Shown piece after piece: positions 1-5,677 of a DNA stretch of 5,677 nt. The stretch covers positions 1-5,677 of the forward strand of contig SSGK01000022.1 of NCBI GenBank assembly GCA_008015855.1, in the 5' to 3' direction. Origin of the DNA: Candidatus Altimarinota bacterium. GTDB taxonomy: Bacteria > Patescibacteriota > Gracilibacteria > BD1-5 > UBA2023. Below the pieces are notes generated by a model. The model did not search any database and was not told the origin of the DNA. It saw nothing but the letters and a program-made list of their open reading frames with translations. Each line of letters opens with the position of its first letter. Position 1 is the stretch's first letter. The position numbers and the translations under genes are program-made.

Positions 1-1
1 G

Positions 2-640
2 GGGTTAATCGATATTTTTCGCGCAATATTTTTTGTCGAAGATTGTCGAACAAACTATTCTGTTTCGCCAGAATCAGTCCTCTCGCATTATAAAAATGAG
101 ATAAAAGAGGTGTATTTTGATGAGATAATAGTTGGAACTTACTATGAAGATGCTATAAAGAATATAATCAGTGATATTAAATACTATAGAAAGTTCCATC
201 GAATTCATGAGATAATCCCATTATACACTCTTTTGATAGAGTATCTCAGAAAAGAAGGACATCATATCGATATTATATCATGAATTCCACAGAATATTAC
301 TGCTTATTTTTGTCGACCCAAAAACCATACATACGTCATTTGTCGAAGTTTGTCGAAGTTGTCGAATATTCGTTTATACGCATTGTTATCAAAAAAATAC
401 ATAACAAAACATCAGGCGAAGTTGTCGAAGTTCGACAGAAGAAAAAATATACATGACGCATTTTCTCTTAAAAAATCAAAATCAGAGTTGGTAGTAGGAA
501 AAAACATTCTTCTGATTGATGATGTGGTATCAACAGGAAGTACTTTTAATGCTTGTGCAAAGGTTTTGAAGGAATGAGGAGCAAAGAAGGTGTATTGTAT
601 TTCTCTTTCGAGTACATCACTTGCAAGAAAGGTTTTGTAA
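2..640 (+). CDS. comF: ComF family phosphoribosyltransferase-like protein (5' partial, TGA=Gly)
   Basis: ComF-family proteins are type I phosphoribosyltransferase-fold proteins; in competent bacteria they are cytoplasmic and needed for transformation. The frame is open from the left edge (codon phase base 2) to TAA at 638-640, giving 212 residues, with TGA at 281-283 and 575-577 read as Gly. Seen in order: the ComF core YYEDAIKNIISDIKYYR near residues 49-65, corresponding to the family's Y.g.....i...KY segment; IPQN...RPKNHT near 95-109, in the place of the usual PVPLH...R..GFNQ; KKYITKHQAKLS with R..NI and AF near 134-160, matching the conserved T..Q..LS...R..N...F; and the PRPP-binding loop ILLIDDVVSTGST at 169-181. 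ComF proteins are commonly about 230 residues, so only the start, including any N-terminal zinc ribbon, should be missing. The TTG at 350 is not the start, because homology continues upstream through the TGA. The gene lies 47 bp before uvrA. Short TGTCGAA words are embedded in it in three frames. The substrate is unknown. Confidence 0.85.
34..50 (+). repeat. Two TGTCGAA words 10 bp apart
   Basis: TGTCGAA occurs at 34-40 and 44-50 inside comF. The first copy is read as ...Val-Glu and the second as Cys-Arg, so the two copies are in different codon phases. They belong to the larger TGTCGAA cluster at 34-1328. Confidence 0.7.
341..366 (+). repeat. Three near-tandem TGTCGAA words within comF
   Basis: TGTCGAA starts at 341, 351 and 360, giving unit lengths of 10 and 9 bp with GTT or GT spacers. 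The spacing shifts the phase, so the run is read as Cys-Arg-Ser then Leu-Ser-Lys-Leu-Ser-Asn. That segment sits where ComF proteins have the variable helix after the R.kNht motif, so the array is translated and does not break the frame. The spacing looks like replication-slippage expansion of a short word, which is an inference. Confidence 0.75.
423..437. repeat. Perfect 7-bp inverted repeat built from TGTCGAA
   Basis: TGTCGAA (423-429), a single G, then TTCGACA (431-437): the cluster word meeting its exact reverse complement. It lies inside comF and is read as Leu-Ser-Lys-Phe-Asp-Arg. A one-base loop is too tight for a stable hairpin, so a protein-binding palindrome or a chance pairing of two repeat copies is more likely than an RNA structure. 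Confidence 0.6.
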
Positions 641-655
641 ATAGCCTTTTTTCGA

Positions 656-661
656 TACAAT
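656..661 (+). promoter_or_regulatory. Possible -10 element (TACAAT) ahead of uvrA
   Basis: TACAAT lies in the 47-bp gap between the comF stop and the uvrA ATG, about 26 bp before the start codon. A weak -35-like TTGTAA (635-640) sits only 15 bp upstream and overlaps the comF stop. In AT-rich sequence this match is easily fortuitous, and read-through from comF is equally plausible. Confidence 0.22.
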
Positions 662-676
662 GAAATAATCTCTTAA

Positions 677-687
677 CTTCCTCTTCT
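677..687 (+). promoter_or_regulatory. Uninterrupted pyrimidine tract abutting the uvrA ATG; no Shine-Dalgarno
   Basis: Eleven consecutive C/T bases run directly into the ATG at 688, ending in TTCT-ATG. No purine-rich Shine-Dalgarno site lies in the preceding 20 bp. The ATG itself is well supported because residues 5-24 align with the UvrA N-terminus (IIIRNASTHNLKNISVEIPK). The same arrangement precedes ddl. A role in initiation is inferred only. Confidence 0.4.
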
Positions 688-3531
688 ATGTCAGAGAAGA
701 TCATTATTCGAAATGCCTCAACTCATAATCTCAAAAATATATCAGTTGAAATACCAAAAGATTCACTCGTGGTCGTAACGGGTGTGAGTTGATCAGGAAA
801 ATCATCTCTCGCTTTTGATACACTCTATGCTGAATGACAGAGACGTTATCTAGAAAGCCTCTCTACCTATGCGCGTATGATTGTTTCAGAGATATCAAAT
901 GAAACACGTGTCGAAGAGATACGTGGACTTTCGCCAACGATCGCCATCAATCAAAAAACTGTGTCGAACAATCCACGCTCAACGGTTGGAACTATTACAG
1001 AGATCTATGATTTCTATCGTCTCCTTTATACAACTATTGGGAAACAACATTGTCCGAATCATAAGGATATTATCCTTAAAAAAGATACGATTGTGGATAT
1101 TGTAAATACCATTGATCGCTATCCAGAAGGAACAAAGTTTCATATTTCTATCCCATTTCCTCGACATTTGAATGTCGAAAGTGGCGAAGATGTGTCACGT
1201 ATTGTCACCGAACTTTGATTCGTGAGATATGAATATGATGGTAAGGTGTATTCTGTAGCAGATGCTTTCACTGAGGAGACAGTTGATATAAAAAAGGTAG
1301 CAATTATCATTGATCGACTCGTGTCGAAGGTTGGCGAAGAAAGACATTCCTATGAGACACGTCTCAAAGACTCGCTCTCACTGGCATATAAAAAATCAGA
1401 ATGAATTCTCTTTATTCGAATCCTTGATACGAATGAGAATTTTACCTTTCGTGAGAATCCATCATGTCCAGAATGTGACTACACTCTCAAAAATCTCACG
1501 ATTTCAAATTTTTCATTCAATTCTCACTACGGTGCTTGTCCCGTGTGTCATGGACTTGGAAGTAAGATGACATTTCTTGAAGAAAATATTATCAATCAAT
1601 CGCTTTCACTTTCAGAAGGTGCTATCCTACCATGGACCGCACATCCATACTATACCATATTGCTCGAAGCAATGTGTAAACGAGAGAAGATTCCATTCCA
1701 TGAGTCATATCAAAAACTTACCAAAGAACAGAAAGAAAAGGTTCTTTATGGGGTAGAGTGAGTTTTTGAATTCCCATATACTTCAAAGTACGAACAAGAA
1801 AAGACTCATCATGCTCGATTTGAGTGAGTGATTCCAAATCTTGAAAGGCGTTTTAAGGAGGGTGATCCAAGCAATGATACCTATCTGAAGCGAATATCTC
1901 AGTATGTTACTGAGATTATGTGTCCCGAATGTGAATGACATCGTATTCAGCGAGACTTCCTTTCTGTAAAATTTGCGTGACTCCATATCGGAGAACTTTC
2001 TTCGCTCTGTATCCTTGATGCACAAGAATTATTCCGAAAGGTGATTCTTACTCCGACAGAAAAGATTATTTCAGAAAATATTTTTAAAAACATTACAGAA
2101 CGCCTCGAATTCCTCGCTTGAGTGGGTCTTGGGTATATGACTTTGAGTCGCCGTGCGAATACGCTCTCAGGTGGAGAATCTCAGCGCATCCGTCTTGCTA
2201 CGCAGATTGGAACCCGTCTTGAAGGGATTATCTATGTTCTTGATGAACCATCAATCGGTCTTCATCCAAGGGATAATGATATGCTTATTGCGAACCTAAA
2301 GCGTCTTGCGAGCATCGGAAATACGGTTATCGTTGTGGAGCATGATGAGGATATTATGCGAGAGGCGGATTATATTATCGATGTAGGGCCAAGAGCAGGG
2401 GTACATGGATGAGAAATTATATTTGCAGGAACATATGATGAGCTTCTTGAAGCAGAGCATTCTGAAACCGGTCAATACCTTTCAGGAAAACAGGTTGTAT
2501 CCCTTCCAAAGAATACACGAAAACCCGAAGGATATATCGCACTCCATAATGTTACTGAAAATAATCTCAAAAATGTTTCTGTGAAAATCCCTCTCGGATT
2601 ACTCACGGTTGTAACTGGTGTGAGTGGTTCGGGGAAGTCATCACTCATTATGGATACTCTTTCGAATGCGTGTATGAAACATTTCCATGAGTCTGCTGTA
2701 ACCGTTGGGGCACATGAAAAGATTACTGGTCTCGATGAGATTGATAAGGTAATTATTATTGACCAGTCTCCGATTGGAAAGACGCCCCATTCAAATATTG
2801 CGACCTATACGGGGGTATTTACCTATATTCGTGAAGTATTTGCTGCTTCGCTCGAAGCTCAGAAACGCTGATATGGACCAGGACGATTTAGTTTTAATAC
2901 GAAGTGAGGACGATGTGAGCTCTGTGAGGGTTCAGGGGTGAAAAAAATAGAAATGCACTTTCTTCCTGATGTTTATGTAGAATGTGATCAGTGTCATGGT
3001 ACTCGATACAATCAAGAAACACTCGAAGTTCGATTCAAGGGGAAGAATATTGCCGAAGTTCTTGCTATGACGGTAGAAGAGGCGAGAGAATTCTTCGTTG
3101 CATTTCCACGTATTAAGAAGGTACTTGATGTTCTCTTTGATGTAGGACTTGGGTATATTACCCTCTGACAATCGGCTCCAACTCTCTCTGGATGAGAAGC
3201 ACAGCGTATTAAATTAGCCTTTGATCTCGCAAAACGATCAACTTCAAAAACCCTCTATATCCTCGATGAACCAACAACGGGACTTCATTTCTCTGATGTT
3301 CAGAAGCTCCTCCATATCCTCGATAGACTCGTAGAAAAAGGGAATACAGTGCTTGTGATCGAACACAATCTTGATGTTATTCTCAATGCGGATTATCTTA
3401 TTGATATTGGGCCAGATGGTTGAAATGCAGGAGGACACCTCTTGTATGCAGGAAAACGAGATGGTATTCTTGAAATAGAAAACTCTTATACGGCTCAGGC
3501 AATGAAGCGATATATTGCTCATAAAAAATAA
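688..3531 (+). CDS. uvrA: UvrABC excinuclease subunit A, UvrA (complete, TGA=Gly)
   Basis: UvrA is the damage-sensing ABC ATPase of nucleotide excision repair; its dimer loads UvrB at lesions in the cytoplasm. The frame runs 947 codons from ATG 688 to TAA 3529, against 940 in E. coli, with 15 in-frame TGA. Domains in order: Walker A G32-S39 (GVSGSGKS); QRRYLESLSTYAR near 51-63; NPRSTVGTITEI near 95; first zinc finger C260/C263/C284/C287; signature LSGGESQ 493-499; Walker B with D519-E520 followed by PSIGLH; second Walker A G644-S651; DQSPIGKTP near 698; C-terminal zinc finger C743/C746/C766/C769; signature LSGGEAQ 833-839; Walker B D860-E861 followed by PTTGLH. All catalytic and metal-binding motifs are intact. 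By hand count 15 of 72 glycines use TGA (codons 35, 50, 177, 239, 358, 380, 417, 431, 478, 575, 728, 740, 827, 836, 912), about twelve of them at glycines shared with E. coli UvrA. The gene has no Gly-rich C-terminal tail. It is followed after 10 bp by ddl. Confidence 0.98.
909..1328 (+). repeat. Four dispersed TGTCGAA words in the 5' part of uvrA
   Basis: TGTCGAA occurs at 909-915, 962-968, 1173-1179 and 1322-1328. It is read as Val-Glu (909 and 1173) or as Val-Ser-Asn/Lys (962 and 1322), so again in more than one codon phase. All are on the plus strand. I find no further copy on either strand from 1329 to 5677, although uvrA continues for another 2.2 kb. Confidence 0.7.
1161..1178. repeat. 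8-bp inverted repeat containing the TGTCGA core
   Basis: TCGACATT, spacer TG, AATGTCGA: perfect 8-bp arms within uvrA, overlapping the TGTCGAA copy at 1173. It is coding sequence (residues around Arg-His-Leu-Asn-Val-Glu) in the poorly conserved UvrB-binding/DNA-binding region of UvrA. The 2-bp loop argues against an RNA hairpin. Confidence 0.5.
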
Positions 3532-3541
3532 TCTTTTTTCT
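3532..3541 (+). promoter_or_regulatory. Pyrimidine-only uvrA-ddl gap abutting the ddl ATG
   Basis: The entire 10-bp gap between the uvrA TAA and the ddl ATG consists of C/T bases (TCTTTTTTCT), again ending in TTCT-ATG. There is no Shine-Dalgarno site in the gap, and the last uvrA codons (CATAAAAAA) carry no GGAGG-like core. There is also no hairpin, so the T run is not a recognisable terminator and ddl is probably co-transcribed with uvrA. Confidence 0.4.
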
Positions 3542-4510
3542 ATGATTTCAGGTATTCAAAATATTGCAATCCTTACTGGTTGAACGGGATCTGAGCGAGA
3601 TGTGTCGCTTCGATCAGCAGGATGCGTTGAAGAAGCATTAACACAGGCAGGGTATAATGTTACGGTTTTTGATATTCCTCTTGAATTGGGAAGATTTATC
3701 CAGGTTCATAAAGAATTTCATTTTGCATTTATTATGATACATGGAAAGCTCTGAGAAGATGGGAAGATTCCAGCACTAATGGAACTTCTTAAGGTGCCAT
3801 TCCAATGAGCTCCTTCTGAGTGTCATGCAGCTTCTTTGAATAAAATCTGGGCAAAGGCTATTGTCTCTGCGGCAGGAGTTCCTGTGGCACCCTCATCCAA
3901 TCATCTTTTTTATAAAAAATCTCATGCAGAAATCCTCTCAATGATTGAGGAAGCAGGATGATTTCCGTGTGTTATTAAAAAACCAAAAGAAGGAAGTACT
4001 ATCGGGGTATATATCCTTCTCAATATCGAGGATTTTTATAAATATGCTGAAGAGCTTGAATTTATCGATGTGCCGGTAATGTATGAAAAATACCTCGATG
4101 GAAGGGAATTTACGGTATCTATCCTCCACGATGAATCATGAAACCCAGAAGTTCTTCCGATTGTTGAGATTATTCCTCCGGATGGTTGTTTCTTTGATTT
4201 TGAGAACAAATATAATGGGATGACGAAAGAGATATGTCCCGCTGATATCGACGATGCAACACAAGAAATACTTAATTCTATCGCACTAAAATCCCATGCA
4301 GCACTCATGGCGCAGGGATATAGCCGAACGGATATTATTATGACGAAGGAAGGAGCATTTTTCCTTGAATTAAATACAATTCCAGGCTTCACTGATCAAA
4401 GCCTTTTTCCTCGCTCTGGAAAAGCAAAATGACTCGAATTTATCGATGTATTGGAACGACTTATTATCATTGGTCGTGATCGATATACGAGTCTTTGGTT
4501 TCCTGGATAG
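3542..4510 (+). CDS. ddl: D-alanine--D-alanine ligase (complete, TGA=Gly)
   Basis: An ATP-grasp enzyme joining two D-alanines with ATP in the cytoplasm, supplying the dipeptide that MurF adds to the peptidoglycan precursor. The 322 residues from ATG 3542 to TAG 4508 are close to the usual 305-320. Seen in order: GGTGSERDVSLRSA at 13-26 with the substrate Glu18; HGKLGEDG at 67-74; PFQGAP near 86-91; NK at 100-101 in the place of the usual DK; IKKPKEGSTIGV at 145-156 with Ser152; YEKYLDGREFTVSI near 181-194; K223-Y224, matching the Lys/Tyr pair of the omega loop; Arg262 and Asp264; metal-binding ELNTIPGFT with Glu276 and Asn278. Tyr224 corresponds to E. coli DdlB Tyr216 and favours D-Ala over D-lactate as second substrate. 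TGA encodes Gly at codons 14, 71, 89, 140, 200 and 297; Gly14 and Gly71 lie in family motifs. No frameshift or missing catalytic residue is visible. Its position after uvrA is not a standard cell-wall operon. Confidence 0.96.
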
Positions 4511-4516
4511 TGGTAT
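4511..4516. other. 6-bp convergent intergenic gap without a visible terminator
   Basis: Only TGGTAT separates the TAG of ddl (4508-4510) from the TAA of the minus-strand gene (4517-4519, read in reverse). I see no stem followed by a T run for either direction. Transcripts probably end inside the opposing gene and overlap as antisense, or termination is factor-dependent; both are inferences. Confidence 0.5.
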
Positions 4517-5677
4517 TTATACGTTTGGTTTTGTCGTGATAATCTTCTCTTCAAAATAACTGGCGAGAACCTGGATTCATACGTGTTCACTTCCGGCAAA
4601 GAAAAGCCCTGTACCAACGGAAGCATTGAGGAGAATATATTTTTCTTGTTCTGTGAGTTTAAAGATATTTTGAAGTACATCGATGGAAGCTGGAGACTGC
4701 TTCAAGAGGAGTTGTATCGATGAGTTCGTTACGATTGCTTTTCCGTATTGGTTCGTCATAAAGTCTTCCACATCTTGGGTGATAGTGGTTACTCCAAGAC
4801 CATATTTACGAGCACGTTTTACGAGACCAAAGAGGAATTTGGCACTATCTTCATACTGCATAACATTCCATGCTTCATCGACGACAAGCATTCGCTTCTT
4901 TTCGCTCGAACGAGTTACATTCCATACATAGTTCAAGATGGTATACATCGCAATTGGGCGGAGGATTTCATCAAGGTCACGAACGGAGAATACCACGAGT
5001 CATTCTTTGAGTTCTACATTGGTTGGTTCGGAAAATACTCCTGAAAATACCCCAAATACGTATTTGTCCATACGTTCAGTGAGTGGCTTTCCTCATTCCA
5101 TCGTTTCAAGAACGGAATAGAGATCCTTCATAAGGGGAATCTCTTTTCCATCCACCGAGTCGTCACTCATAGTAATTCCCTTGAGTGAGTAAGTGGTAAT
5201 GAGCGCCTTTTCTAGAATCGCTTCTTCGTTTGGAGTGAGTTTTCCAAGCATAAGATTCATGAGACCGATCATATTTACGATCGCTCCACGTAAGAGATCT
5301 CCGGGTTTTGCTTCGGTATCTTTCAGAGCTCTTGGAAGATCAAACGGATTGAGTCGTTCCTTTGAGTTCATATTGATATTGAGGTAGGTTCCACCCACAG
5401 TATCGATCAGTGAGCGATATTCATTTTCTGGATCCAGAACAATAACATCCGTTCCTACCATCAGTGAACGGAGAATTTCGAGTTTCACCGCAAACGATTT
5501 ACCTCATCCCGATTTGGCAAATACACACATATTTGCATTTTCCGTGCGGAATCGATCGAAGATAATGAGGGAATTGTTGTGTGTATTGATTCCATACAGA
5601 ATACCATCATCTTGTGAGAGGGAATTCGAGCTAAATGGAAATGTTGTTGAGAGTCCGCGAGTTGAAATATTTCGATA
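4517..5677 (-). CDS. VirB4/TraC-type secretion ATPase, C-terminal part (5' partial, TGA=Gly)
   Basis: VirB4/TraC proteins are large hexameric ATPases at the cytoplasmic membrane that power type IV secretion, conjugation or related pilus machines. The frame enters at the right edge and runs 386 residues to TAA (4519-4517). Seen: LYGINTHNNSLIIFDRF near 27-43, the family's entry into the motor domain; Walker A AKSGGGKS at 54-61, where G58 is a TGA codon and the first Gly is Ala; DPENEYRSL near 84; NS....NPFDLP; Walker B RMLVVDEAW with D267-E268; the conserved Gln motif TTITQDVEDF with Gln301; and the typical end LFFAGSEHVGIQVLASYFEEKIITT. TGA also encodes Gly at 5093-5095, 5000-5002 and 4577-4579. 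Family members commonly have 600-800 residues, so the N-terminal domain lies beyond 5677. Whether it drives conjugation, protein secretion or DNA handling cannot be told without neighbours. A HerA-like ATPase is a weaker alternative. Confidence 0.88.

Noticed and set aside
341..366. CRISPR-like or minisatellite array
   Set aside because: The repeat word is only 7 bp with 2-3 bp spacers and lies within a translated gene; there are no unique spacers of CRISPR length and no cas genes.
350..577. Stand-alone 75-residue ORF starting at TTG 350
   Set aside because: It is the middle of comF; homology continues upstream to the window edge through TGA 281-283 and downstream through TGA 575-577 to TAA 638-640.
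1783..2025. Minus-strand ORF opposite uvrA (likewise 2932-3171 and 3244-3522)
   Set aside because: Antisense shadows of a well-conserved uvrA frame, with no family resemblance.
688..3531. uvrA as a pseudogene or a set of split ORFs
   Set aside because: All interruptions are TGA at Gly positions, there are no frameshifts or TAA/TAG, and every catalytic and zinc-binding residue is present.
688..3531. TGA read as Trp (code 4) or as selenocysteine
   Set aside because: The TGA positions match conserved glycines such as GVSGSGKS and LSGGEAQ, and Trp is encoded by TGG; 15 sites in one gene without nearby SECIS-like context rules out selenocysteine.
3532..3541. Rho-independent terminator after uvrA (T-rich run)
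   Set aside because: No GC-rich stem precedes the run, and ddl begins immediately after it.
4036..4392. 118-residue minus-strand ORF opposite ddl
   Set aside because: Shadow of ddl; its translation shows no recognisable domain, whereas the plus frame carries all ATP-grasp motifs.
3542..4510. VanA-type D-Ala--D-Lac ligase (resistance gene)
   Set aside because: The omega loop has Lys223-Tyr224 as in normal Ddl, the substitutions typical of D-Lac ligases are absent, and there are no vanH/vanX neighbours.
4683..5044. Plus-strand ORFs opposite the VirB4-like gene
   Set aside because: Low-complexity Ser/Thr/Phe-rich shadow translations; the minus strand carries Walker A, Walker B and the conserved C-terminus.

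Overview
The window comes from a bacterium that reads TGA as glycine (genetic code 25). That code is known from the candidate phyla Gracilibacteria (BD1-5) and Absconditabacteria (SR1), host-associated members of the Patescibacteria/CPR. Under the standard code the window breaks into short fragments. With TGA read as Gly it resolves into four clean genes, with 27 in-frame TGA codons counted by hand (2 + 15 + 6 + 4). Many of them fall on glycines that are nearly invariant in the families, including Walker A loops, an ABC signature and the HGxxGEDG motif of D-Ala ligase. TGG still encodes Trp, and TAA or TAG ends each gene. A Gracilibacteria-like source is the best guess; the sequence alone does not separate it firmly from SR1.

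Layout: (1) 2-640, plus strand: the C-terminal ~212 residues of a ComF-type phosphoribosyltransferase, with its start off the left edge. (2) 688-3531, plus: complete uvrA, 947 residues, the damage-recognition ATPase of nucleotide excision repair. (3) 3542-4510, plus: complete ddl, 322 residues, D-alanine--D-alanine ligase. (4) 4517-5677, minus: the C-terminal 386 residues of a VirB4/TraC-type ATPase of a type IV secretion or conjugation-like machine, with its start off the right edge. The first three genes run in one direction with 47 bp and 10 bp gaps and may be co-transcribed. The fourth converges on ddl with only 6 bp between the stop codons.

The genes describe a small cell that takes up or handles foreign DNA (ComF; a VirB4-like motor), repairs DNA (UvrA) and makes the D-Ala-D-Ala dipeptide for peptidoglycan. 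No new multi-gene system is evident, since all four genes belong to known families. The least explained signals are a dense cluster of the 7-mer TGTCGAA, confined to comF and the 5' part of uvrA and lying in several reading frames, and uninterrupted pyrimidine tracts directly before the ATGs of both uvrA and ddl where a Shine-Dalgarno site would be expected.
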